This document shows, piece after piece, positions 51,800 through 60,524 of a stretch of 64,000 bases of DNA; the stretch's first letter is position 1; the number at the start of each line of letters is the position of its first letter. The stretch lies in assembly GCA_017545245.1 (NCBI GenBank), contig JAFWPB010000010.1:1-64000 (forward strand), in the 5' to 3' direction. The stretch is from Clostridiales bacterium. Lineage in GTDB: Bacteria; Bacillota; Clostridia; Saccharofermentanales; Saccharofermentanaceae. Both the position numbers and the translations under genes were made by a program. The notes beneath the pieces were generated by a model, which did not search any database, was not told where the DNA came from, and saw nothing but the letters and a program-made list of their open reading frames with translations.

Positions 51800-53572
51800 T
51801 CAGGATGGGATATCCTTGATATACTCGAGTCCGTCCTGATGGAAAGTGAAGGCATAGTCCTTCAGTTTCTCCGATACAAAGTTCTGGTAGTTCTCCATGC
51901 GGATGAAGCTGTTGACGCGGTCATACCATTCCGGATTCGGAGAAGATTCTACATAGAACAGGATGCGGATCTGGTTGCTGCCTTCGAACAGGATCTTGTC
52001 GCCAGGCTTTCTCGCCGGATCGAAGATCCAATCATCAAGCTCTGCTTCATTATTTCCAGGATAGAGGGAAGTTTGCTGCACAGCCTGCATCGAACCTTCA
52101 AGCAGCTCGTCTGCATATGTTGTTTCCAGAGTGATCATGCTTGCTTCGTCAGTAATGCTGTCAAAGATAGTCTGTGAAATCGTCTGGATATCTGCGACAG
52201 GAATACCGGGCTGGTCAGAACCTTCCTGTTCCAGGTTGATGTAGAAGAAACGCACGTTGCGGAGTGGCTCTTCCTGACGGTGCCTCTCCACGAAACAGAA
52301 GATGATTGGGAACCCGTACTCATCGTGGAAAATCGTGCAGTCTCCGGATACACGGTTCGGATCAAACAACCATGCACGCCACTCGTTTTCGTCGACTTCG
52401 CTGAAGCGCTTGTTCTTCTGAAGTGTGGAATCCGGAACAAGCAGTTTCTGCTGGGCCTCGCCGGAAAAATGCTTCGCGGCTACGGATTCGAACTTCGACT
52501 GATCATGGTCGATCGCTTCGATGATCTTATTGGCATGAATGTTGGCAGTCGTTACGTAGCTCTCTTCACGGGCTTCGAATGTGATACGAAGTACACGGTA
52601 GGAAATGAGATCATAAGCATTTTTCGACTCCTGATAGGCCTGCTCTGCCTGCGCCTGCGTTGCTTTTAACTCATCAAGCTTCTCATGGGAAGAATAATCT
52701 TCTGTAAAATAGACTTTCGGAAGCACCTGCAGGATCAGGTCTTTGTTTACGAGCGGTCCGAATGTGCCCTTGATATATGTGTCGAGATCCACATTGATGG
52801 CATTTGCTTTACTCTTCAGCCACTCAATATACGCTTTGGCTCGATCAATATGATCCTGCTTGATGGAATAACCATGAGCAAGTGCATCATCGTAAAGCAT
52901 GTACACGGTCTGGATCTCTTTTGCTGTCGCATCGAGGAAGTAGTCACGATATGTCGCGAATCCGTTTTCACCTGGCGCGCTCAACATGTCCGCGGTTTTC
53001 TCCTTAAAAATATCAACACCGTTTTCCAAAAGAACATAGTGGTACATGAAACTGAATTCGGCATTGGATACATCCTGATTGCCAACGGTCAAAGGACTTG
53101 CCATACGTTCGCTGAGATTTCCGAGTGAGAATACCGACCATACAAGGATGATCACGGAAATGACAGCCATTACGATGAGAAACATTCTTGGTTTCAGTTT
53201 CATCTTCTTGCCATGAGACGAAACGGATGCATCTGATTTTTTGGTAGATGTTTCTGTGAAAAGCGGCGCATCCGGGTCGGAATCGTCGATGATGGTGTTG
53301 ACCTCGTGAGAAGCAAGTTCCATGGGGATCGGTTCCATATCCTCATAGGGATCGATCAGTTCTTCCGGTACATTATCTTCAGAAAGAGCTTCCGATCCTT
53401 CTTCGGTTTCCTCAATCTCTGCTTCGCTTTCTTCGGAAGAGACCAGTTCAGAAGAATCCGGATCGCGCGTAGTATCGGCGTTTTCGGAAAGAGTTTCCTC
53501 CGCGTCAACAGGATCACCGGCCTCAATCGGCTTCTTGGGTTCTTCGTTTTGGTTTCGTTTATTTTTCTTCAT
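51800..53572 (-). CDS. SurA/PrsA-like membrane-anchored chaperone or foldase
   Basis: The 590-residue protein has an acidic, Glu/Ser-rich cytoplasmic tail (residues 1-125), one transmembrane helix (about 131-152, MFLIVMAVISVIILVWSVF) and a large external part. The part after the helix (GNQDVSNAEFSFMYHYVLLENG) resembles the SurA N-terminal domain, and the duplicated segments with EWRAWLFDP and ELDDWIFDP look like parvulin-related repeats. It probably helps fold or hold exported proteins. I cannot confirm peptidyl-prolyl isomerase residues. The long acidic tail is unusual. Confidence 0.75.
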   Translation of the reverse strand: MKKNKRNQNEEPKKPIEAGDPVDAEETLSENADTTRDPDSSELVSSEESEAEIEETEEGSEALSEDNVPEELIDPYEDMEPIPMELASHEVNTIIDDSDPDAPLFTETSTKKSDASVSSHGKKMKLKPRMFLIVMAVISVIILVWSVFSLGNLSERMASPLTVGNQDVSNAEFSFMYHYVLLENGVDIFKEKTADMLSAPGENGFATYRDYFLDATAKEIQTVYMLYDDALAHGYSIKQDHIDRAKAYIEWLKSKANAINVDLDTYIKGTFGPLVNKDLILQVLPKVYFTEDYSSHEKLDELKATQAQAEQAYQESKNAYDLISYRVLRITFEAREESYVTTANIHANKIIEAIDHDQSKFESVAAKHFSGEAQQKLLVPDSTLQKNKRFSEVDENEWRAWLFDPNRVSGDCTIFHDEYGFPIIFCFVERHRQEEPLRNVRFFYINLEQEGSDQPGIPVADIQTISQTIFDSITDEASMITLETTYADELLEGSMQAVQQTSLYPGNNEAELDDWIFDPARKPGDKILFEGSNQIRILFYVESSPNPEWYDRVNSFIRMENYQNFVSEKLKDYAFTFHQDGLEYIKDIPS

Positions 53573-53669
53573 ATCATGAACCTTAAAATCTATAAATATT
53601 CAATTTATACTCTAACATACTTAACTTGAGAATTCCATTTCTGTAAGGTTACAAGATATCGGGAATCCT

Positions 53670-53708
53670 TTGACAAGAATAAGGAGACGTCCTTTATATA
53701 ATATAAAG
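53670..53708 (+). promoter_or_regulatory. Promoter with palindrome before the yfhO-like genes
   Basis: TTGACA (53670-53675) is followed after 18 bases by TTATAT, within the palindrome CTTTATATAATATAAAG (53692-53708). A second possible promoter is TGATACAAT at 53728-53736. The palindrome may be a repressor site or just a symmetrical AT-rich -10. Confidence 0.5.
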
Positions 53709-53781
53709 TGCGTAATCGAAAGCGATGTGATACAATAAGCAGGCGATTATAATACTTTATAAAAAGAACTGGGGAAAAGTG

Positions 53782-56631
53782 ATGATACGTTCAAGAAACC
53801 GACTACTTCGAAAGTACTGCGAAGGGCAGTATTATTTCTATTCGTTTTTTATCCCGGCCTTTATCATGTTCATCATATTCCTGATCCTGCAGATCCATCC
53901 GCTGGGTGCAGGTACGAATATGGTTCTTACAGTAGACTGTTATCACCAGTATGCACCGTTTTTGGTAGAACTTAGAAACAAGATCCTTTCCGGAGAGAGT
54001 TTGTTTTTCTCCTGGAATGTAGGTATGGGAACGAACTTCTGGGCGGTATTAGCCAACTATTCGGCAAGCCCTCTGAATATCATTTCCATCTTTTTCACAC
54101 CTAAATACGTTGGCGACTGTGTTGCGTTGATCGCCATCATTCGTGTCGGTCTGACAGGCCTTTTCATGTCGATCCTTCTCAAGGAATTCGATAAGAAGCG
54201 CAAGGACCTTCTGCTCGTTGCGTTCGCATCCTCCTATGCACTTTGCGGCTGGGTCGCTGCCTATTTCTGGAATATCATGTGGCATGATGCAGTAATGCTC
54301 CTGCCTCTCATCGTTTACGGACTGATCAAGATGATGCGTGATAAGAAACCGCTTCTGTACTGCCTCTCTCTGGCAGTGTGTCTGATCAGTAATTTCTACT
54401 CCGGATATTTTGTATGTCTGTTCCTGGTGATCTATGCACCGATTCTGTATATCACAATTACAGAACGTGTGACGATCAAGAATCTCTGGTCTGCCGTATG
54501 GCGCTTTGCTGTATACTCAGGAATCGGTGGAGGTATCTCTGCATTCCTGACATTATCGACATTCTTTACTTTGCAGCAATCCTCTGCAACCGGCGGCACA
54601 TTCCCGAAAGAATTCCAGGTAACCAATGATGTCTTTGATTTCATCAGCCGTTTCTTCGTGGGATCGAACCCGAATATCCGCGACGGTATGGCAAATGTTT
54701 ACTGCGGCATCCTGGTCATCATGATGGTCCCGCTTTATTTCCTGTGCAAAAAGATCCGTCTTAGAGAGAAGATTGCATACGGTATAGGACTTGCTGTTAT
54801 GTACATCAGCTTAAGCAGCCGTATGATGACTTACATCTGGCATGGCTTCCATTTCCCGAACCAGATTCCATACCGCAATGCATTTTTGATCTCATTCCTG
54901 GTAGTTATCATGGGATATAAGGTTCTCCGTAATCTCAAGTCCTTTTCAAAAGGAGAGCTGCTCGTTCCTTGCTTAAGCATGATTGCCTATCTTATCCTTT
55001 ACGAAAAAATCGGCGAGGGTCAGGATGGCTATATCGCTATGGGTATTTCGATCGTATTCGTCATCATTTATACTGCGATGCTCCGTATGATCGCAAATGG
55101 AAAGAAAAGTGCTATGTTCCAGCAGATCGCACTGTTCTTCGTACTGGTGGTGGAAATCTTTACGTCTTCTGCGGTGACGATCAGTCTGGTCGCGGCGCAC
55201 GAAGGTTTTACCGGATGGGATTTCTACGGTTCCCGTTACAACGAGATCCAGACATTGCTTACGGAATCCGAGGCGCAGAATCCATATGGATTTGAACGTT
55301 CCGAGATCTATCCGGCTTATATCTGCAATCAGCCGGCACTCTATAACATGAAAGGAATCTCGATCTTTACATCCACTGCACGTGAGAGTTTCGTCAAGTT
55401 TATCAGTAACCTGGGATTCCATAATAACGGCATCAACAGCATGCGTAACTTCGGTATGACTGAGGTCACGGGCACACTTTTCGGCGTGCGGAATATGTTT
55501 GACCTGAACAAATCTTCACCGATTCCGGCTTGCTTCAAAGAGATTGAATGCGATGCGGATATCCGTCATTTTAAGAACGAAGATTCATTGTCTGTTGCAT
55601 ATATGGTTGATCCGGCTGTCATTGATTACCACATGAATCAGACTTCGGTCCCGTTCCTTTCCAACAATGCATTTGTGAAGAGCCTCGGTATTGAAAATGA
55701 TGTGTTTGAACCAGTTGACCTGTCCTTTAACTCAGTGGATGGTGCCAAGGCTGACGGCGGAACGGCACGTACCGGCTACAAGTACACGTTCGAGGGAACG
55801 AAGGCAGAATTCAGTTTGACGATGAAAGATGCCAATATTGGTGATCATCTGTATTTGTATGTTGTTGCAAACAAGGCTCCGTCTGTAACGATCAATGACC
55901 AGGAGAAGCATTCTACCGAGATAAAAGAAACAAAGTACACAGCTCGTACGTATCAGTTCATGGATCTCGGATATTATGAGAAGAACACTAACAAACTGGT
56001 AACACTCAAGTTCAACGACAGTGGTCTGAGTGGAAATATCTGGATCCAGTGTGCTCGTGTTGTGGAACCGGCATACGAAGAGATGGTCGAAAAACTCAGT
56101 GACGAACAGATGAAGGTTCTGAGCTATGACTCTTCGCATCTTGAAGGTACGATCACGGCAAAGACGGATGGAGCCCTTTTCCTGACGATTCCTTACGATG
56201 AGAGCTGGGAAGCAACAGTGGATGGACAGCCGGCGGAACTTATCCCGATCGATAACGCATTCATGGCGATCCGTCTTACAGCAGGAACACATAACATTTA
56301 TATGACCTATCATCCGAACCGTTTCCAGCTTTCTTGCTATGTTACATACGCATCTCTTGCGGCACTCTTCTTCCTGACGATCATCCGGAAGATCCTGGAG
56401 CACTTCCGTTTGAAGAAGATGTTTGCGACGGATACTGAAAAATCCTTGCCGGTTGATGAGGTTCTCGCAGAGGCGAGTTCTTCCGAGGCTTCTGAGGAAA
56501 AAGCAACTTCGACAGAAACGAGCGAAAACCCGGAAGGAACGGAAGAAACAGGGAAGCCGGAAGAGACAGATACAAAAGAAGCGCATACTAAGCAAAATAG
56601 TTCTGACGCACAGGATGCTGACAAAGAATGA
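53782..56631 (+). CDS. YfhO family membrane protein (first of two)
   Basis: The 949-residue protein has about a dozen transmembrane helices in its N-terminal two-thirds with family segments TVDCYHQYAPFLVELRNKI, SLFFSWNVGMGTNFWA, SASPLNII and WHDAVMLLPLIVYG. A soluble part ends with the YfhO hallmark IPYDESWEATVDGQPAELI and AGTHNIYMTYHP. YfhO proteins have a GT-C glycosyltransferase-like layout and in Gram-positives can glycosylate wall polymers such as lipoteichoic acid. The acidic C-terminal tail of ~65 residues is Ser/Glu rich. The stop overlaps the next start (ATGA). Confidence 0.92.
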   Translation: MIRSRNRLLRKYCEGQYYFYSFFIPAFIMFIIFLILQIHPLGAGTNMVLTVDCYHQYAPFLVELRNKILSGESLFFSWNVGMGTNFWAVLANYSASPLNIISIFFTPKYVGDCVALIAIIRVGLTGLFMSILLKEFDKKRKDLLLVAFASSYALCGWVAAYFWNIMWHDAVMLLPLIVYGLIKMMRDKKPLLYCLSLAVCLISNFYSGYFVCLFLVIYAPILYITITERVTIKNLWSAVWRFAVYSGIGGGISAFLTLSTFFTLQQSSATGGTFPKEFQVTNDVFDFISRFFVGSNPNIRDGMANVYCGILVIMMVPLYFLCKKIRLREKIAYGIGLAVMYISLSSRMMTYIWHGFHFPNQIPYRNAFLISFLVVIMGYKVLRNLKSFSKGELLVPCLSMIAYLILYEKIGEGQDGYIAMGISIVFVIIYTAMLRMIANGKKSAMFQQIALFFVLVVEIFTSSAVTISLVAAHEGFTGWDFYGSRYNEIQTLLTESEAQNPYGFERSEIYPAYICNQPALYNMKGISIFTSTARESFVKFISNLGFHNNGINSMRNFGMTEVTGTLFGVRNMFDLNKSSPIPACFKEIECDADIRHFKNEDSLSVAYMVDPAVIDYHMNQTSVPFLSNNAFVKSLGIENDVFEPVDLSFNSVDGAKADGGTARTGYKYTFEGTKAEFSLTMKDANIGDHLYLYVVANKAPSVTINDQEKHSTEIKETKYTARTYQFMDLGYYEKNTNKLVTLKFNDSGLSGNIWIQCARVVEPAYEEMVEKLSDEQMKVLSYDSSHLEGTITAKTDGALFLTIPYDESWEATVDGQPAELIPIDNAFMAIRLTAGTHNIYMTYHPNRFQLSCYVTYASLAALFFLTIIRKILEHFRLKKMFATDTEKSLPVDEVLAEASSSEASEEKATSTETSENPEGTEETGKPEETDTKEAHTKQNSSDAQDADKE

Positions 56632-59372
56632 AGACGAGATATAAAGACAATCGGATAGCTTTGTCAGATCCATCTGCGAAGGCATGCCTTCTGGCATCAT
56701 TCCTGCTGCCAGTGGTCCTGCTTTTGGTCGCGGCGTGGAAACTGAAGATCGCTCCATTTTCTGACACATACTATATGCCGCAATCCATGCAGGAGACATA
56801 TATTCCTGTTATTTCGGAGTTCTGGCACAAGGTCAGAAACGGGGAGTCGTTGTTTTATACTTGGAACAGCGGCGGTGGTACCAGTTTCTGGAACTTGATC
56901 GCCTGCTATGCGGCAAGTCCTTTTACATGGTTATATGTATGCTTTAAGGAGTCGGATATTGCAAAAGTTACGCAGATCATTTTTGCCTTGAAGGCGGCTT
57001 TTGCTTCGCTGTTTTTCAGCATGATGCTGTGGAAAAAAGAGAAAAACGTATCTCCGCTGAACGTGGCTTTCTCCTGTGCGTACGGCCTTTCCGGGTTCAT
57101 GGTGGCGTATTACGAAGAACCGTGGCTCCTCGATGCAGTCGTTCTTTTACCGCTTCTTATTCTTGGTGCTTATTTCCTGATTCAGGGATGTCATAAGTGG
57201 CTCTTTACGTTTTCTCTGGCGTTGATCTGCATTAGTTCCTGGCAGGCAGGCGTTTATGTTCTGGTATTTATTGTCGTGATCTTCCCGATGCTGGTCATGG
57301 AAAGATATGCGAAAAAAGAAAAGGAGATGGTCCGTAAACTCCTGATGCATTTCAAGGATTTTGCGCTGGCCTTTATCCTTGCTCTGGGTATTTCGGCATT
57401 TGTCTGGTTCCCGACACTTTTCGGACTTCTGCGTTCGACGATTTCTGAACCGAGTTTTAAATATCCGCAGGATCTGAAAACGACGATGACGATCTTTGAC
57501 TGCCTTTCCCGTTTTTCTTTTGACTCAGCGCATATTTCTGTTACTGACACAAATCAGCTGCCCAGTGTTTATTGTGGCATCATGGCCATGCTCTTTGTTG
57601 TTTTCTATGGAATGTCGGAAAAAATCCCGTTTAAAGAGAAGATCTATTCTTTCAGTGCACTCCTGTTTTTCTACGTTACGATGGCCAACCGACTGTTCTC
57701 GTTTGTTTTCAGCGGGCTGCACTATCCGATTACAAGCACATATCCTCAGGCATTCCTTCTGGTATTCATGGTAATGTACATGGTGGGCCGGGCTCTGGGC
57801 GTAGGTGCTTTTTCCGAAAAGCACCGTAATCTCCAGATTGCATCTGTCTTGCTCATTGTATTCATGCTGATCCAGACAGCGATTTCAAAAGATCTCAACT
57901 ATGATAATCATCAGATCTATTATGCTATCTCATTCATCATAGTCTATTTCGCGATCATTTCTTTCCTTGAGAAGGAAAACAATCTGTCACAAAACCGATT
58001 CCTGCTGGTTATTCTTTCTTGCGTGCTGCTTACAGAAACGGCAATGTCGATCGTTCATCCGTTAAAGGACCGCTACTTTGTGCGTTCCATGAAGAATACG
58101 GTCATAGATTCTGCAATCAGACCGATGAGTAACGAGATACGGCAGAGCTTGCTCCCAAACCAGAAAAATGAGTGGGTCTATGAACTTAATTCAGCGGTTA
58201 CATATCATGAACCGGATGAGGAAACGCTGAGACAGATCAACGAACTGAAGCAGGGATTGAATGCTGGAGAGCGTCTTGCTCTATATAATGAAGATATCAA
58301 GAACTATGGACTTCTGTTTCATGTTCCATCTATTGACTCCTCGATGTATATCCAGCCGGTTTCCTTTCTTGAAACGCTTCGGACACTGTCAGTCAGTCAA
58401 TCTGATGAGGAGCTTAAGGCTGTGGATACTCTTCCGTGGCTGAATAAGTTTTTCTATATAGCTGGAACAGATTCATTAGAAAATCTTCTGGTTCATTCCG
58501 GTTCTCTCGGCTATTTCACAGATTCTGAAAGCATCTATGATGATCTGGATCAAGGGGATTCGCCTTTAGATGTCCAGAATAAGCTGGCCAGACTATTTGT
58601 TGAGAATGATATTTTGGAAGATATAGATTATTCAATTGTGACTTTAGACCACATCACGGATCAGGGTGAGCGCAACTTCAAAGCGAACTCATCCAAGGAT
58701 ATGGGAGACGCAGTATTCTCCATCAAGCCTCCCTTTAATAATCCTATATATATATTATGTGACTGTGAACAGGAAATCGTTCTTGAGGTTCGCTACCTTG
58801 ATGAAAATGAAGATGCGATCCATACGGAGACTTGTTCCGAGGCTCAGTCAAAATGGGTATGCCTGGATACTTCTATTGAGAATGTTGAAGAAATCCGTCT
58901 TCATCTGACATTCTCAAGATTGAAGTCGGAGACATTTTCATTCCATGTTACGCAAGTGAATACGGAGGACCTGCATGACTTGGAAAGAAAAATGCAGGAG
59001 AGTGCTTTTCACATATCTGAATTTGGTTCTGCGCACCTGGAAGGAAATATCAGTGCCAAGACATCCGGGAATCTCATATTTACCATTCCTTACGATAATT
59101 CCTGGACTGTCTATGTTGATGGGCAGAAGACGAAGGTCTTCCGAGCATGTGATGCATTTTTGGGGATTCACTTGACCGAAGGTGAACATCAAGTTACCAT
59201 GAAATACGAACCGGCGAAATGGAAGATCAATATAATCGCATCGGCTGTTTTCACAATTCTAACTGTAGGTATCGCAGTTACCTCATATTGGGGAAAAGAC
59301 AAAAAGAAAACGTTGACGAAAAAAGTGAATGAGGACAATAGCGCTTCCGAACAGGGAGAAAATGAGAAATGA
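56628..59372 (+). CDS. YfhO family membrane protein (second of two)
   Basis: The 914-residue paralogue has the same layout as the preceding protein: SLFYTWNSGGGTSFWNL, AASPFTWLY, SYGLSG-like segment (CAYGLSGFMVAYYEEPWLLD), many helices, then IPYDNSWTVYVDGQKTKVF and EGEHQVTMKYEP near the C-terminus. Compared with its partner, the region before the final domain is different, so the two may act on different acceptors. It overlaps the upstream gene by four bases and the exonuclease gene downstream by four bases. Confidence 0.92.
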   Translation: MKTRYKDNRIALSDPSAKACLLASFLLPVVLLLVAAWKLKIAPFSDTYYMPQSMQETYIPVISEFWHKVRNGESLFYTWNSGGGTSFWNLIACYAASPFTWLYVCFKESDIAKVTQIIFALKAAFASLFFSMMLWKKEKNVSPLNVAFSCAYGLSGFMVAYYEEPWLLDAVVLLPLLILGAYFLIQGCHKWLFTFSLALICISSWQAGVYVLVFIVVIFPMLVMERYAKKEKEMVRKLLMHFKDFALAFILALGISAFVWFPTLFGLLRSTISEPSFKYPQDLKTTMTIFDCLSRFSFDSAHISVTDTNQLPSVYCGIMAMLFVVFYGMSEKIPFKEKIYSFSALLFFYVTMANRLFSFVFSGLHYPITSTYPQAFLLVFMVMYMVGRALGVGAFSEKHRNLQIASVLLIVFMLIQTAISKDLNYDNHQIYYAISFIIVYFAIISFLEKENNLSQNRFLLVILSCVLLTETAMSIVHPLKDRYFVRSMKNTVIDSAIRPMSNEIRQSLLPNQKNEWVYELNSAVTYHEPDEETLRQINELKQGLNAGERLALYNEDIKNYGLLFHVPSIDSSMYIQPVSFLETLRTLSVSQSDEELKAVDTLPWLNKFFYIAGTDSLENLLVHSGSLGYFTDSESIYDDLDQGDSPLDVQNKLARLFVENDILEDIDYSIVTLDHITDQGERNFKANSSKDMGDAVFSIKPPFNNPIYILCDCEQEIVLEVRYLDENEDAIHTETCSEAQSKWVCLDTSIENVEEIRLHLTFSRLKSETFSFHVTQVNTEDLHDLERKMQESAFHISEFGSAHLEGNISAKTSGNLIFTIPYDNSWTVYVDGQKTKVFRACDAFLGIHLTEGEHQVTMKYEPAKWKINIIASAVFTILTVGIAVTSYWGKDKKKTLTKKVNEDNSASEQGENEK

Positions 59373-60412
59373 AGCAGGATGAGATCAATTATCCAATTAC
59401 ATTTGTTGTCTTTGACATGGAATGGAATCAGCCGATTCCGTACATGCCTTCTCCTGTCGACCCGAAAATCCTTCCTGGTGAGATTATAGAAATCGGAGCC
59501 GTCAAACTGACGCTTCAATCTTCTACTGAGTATTCTATGTCTGAACCATTTCTGATCACAGTAAAACCGCAGTACTATAAAATCATGAACCGCCAGGTCT
59601 CGAGGGTGATCAACAAGGATACGAACGATCTTCGATGGGGCGTTTCTTTTCCAGAGGCATATGATTTTTTCATGAAGTGGTGTGGTGAAGATTTTGTGCT
59701 CTGTGCATGGGGTGACTCGGATATTTCGATTTTGAAATCAAATCTGAAGATCCATGGCCTTTCTGCAGAAGTCAATGACCGATTCCTGGATATCCAGCCA
59801 CTGTTTGGCCGTGTGGCAGAGAATACTGCACAGCAGAGAAGCGTTGCGTATGCCGTAGATTTTTATCGTATCCCTCAGACAGATGATTTCCATAGTGCTG
59901 ATAAAGATGCATACTATGAAGCAAAGATACTGAAAGAAACATTGACCGACTATTTTGCGATCCGTGAAAAAGCAGACGGGAAAGAGAAGGGGGAACAGCC
60001 TCAGCTCAAGCACTATATCTCCAATCCAAATCTGAATACACAGAAAAAATGGAGAAGTGAGATCTGTGCGACAGAAAAGGAAGCGATCAACCTTTCCTTG
60101 AAAGAAGAGATGCTTTGCCCGATCTGTCAGATGAAACTCAGTGCAAATCTGGATTGGTTTTCATCAGGACATACCTGGATGTCTTTGTGGTTCTGTCAGG
60201 AGCATGGCCAGCTCACTGGAAAAATCCGGGCGAAGAAAACACCTCAGCAAGCTTTTTATGGAATGGGACAGTTACGTTTTGTAAATGGCAACGCCGCAAG
60301 GTATGTTCAGGAGAAGTGGCAGGAGCGAAATTGTAAAAATGAACAAAATGTTAAATTGCCAGAATACGAAATAAATGACGGCAACAATGTGAACAATTGT
60401 GAACATTCCTGA
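59369..60412 (+). CDS. DEDDh-type 3'-5' exonuclease with zinc ribbon
   Basis: The 347-residue protein has an N-terminal exonuclease domain: VVFDMEWNQP (Asp and Glu, motif I), CAWGDSDISILK (motif II Asp) and FHSADKDAYYEAKIL (His and Asp, motif III). The C-terminal third contains Cys pairs (CPICQMK, and CQEHG), probably a zinc ribbon. DEDDh enzymes degrade DNA or RNA from the 3' end. It overlaps the YfhO gene by ATGA although the roles seem unrelated. Confidence 0.88.
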   Translation: MKQDEINYPITFVVFDMEWNQPIPYMPSPVDPKILPGEIIEIGAVKLTLQSSTEYSMSEPFLITVKPQYYKIMNRQVSRVINKDTNDLRWGVSFPEAYDFFMKWCGEDFVLCAWGDSDISILKSNLKIHGLSAEVNDRFLDIQPLFGRVAENTAQQRSVAYAVDFYRIPQTDDFHSADKDAYYEAKILKETLTDYFAIREKADGKEKGEQPQLKHYISNPNLNTQKKWRSEICATEKEAINLSLKEEMLCPICQMKLSANLDWFSSGHTWMSLWFCQEHGQLTGKIRAKKTPQQAFYGMGQLRFVNGNAARYVQEKWQERNCKNEQNVKLPEYEINDGNNVNNCEHS

Positions 60413-60442
60413 TAAAGGGGTTCCTTTTTGCAAGTATCTAAA

Positions 60443-60490
60443 TATAATGATAAATAAGTATAACCAATAATAACCAAACTTAACCGAACT
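60443..60490 (+). promoter_or_regulatory. Promoter and three 10-bp direct repeats
   Basis: TATAAT is at 60443-60448. From 60461 there are three head-to-tail 10-base units, TAACCAATAA, TAACCAAACT and TAACCGAACT, ending 34 bases before the start codon. A 10-base period places the same face of DNA toward a protein each time. Confidence 0.6.
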
Positions 60491-60524
60491 GAAACAAAAT
60501 GATTTAAGATGGAGGCAATTTAAG

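Noticed and set aside
55732..56799. 355-codon frame on the minus strand
   Set aside because: Antisense to both YfhO genes; Cys/Arg-rich shadow.
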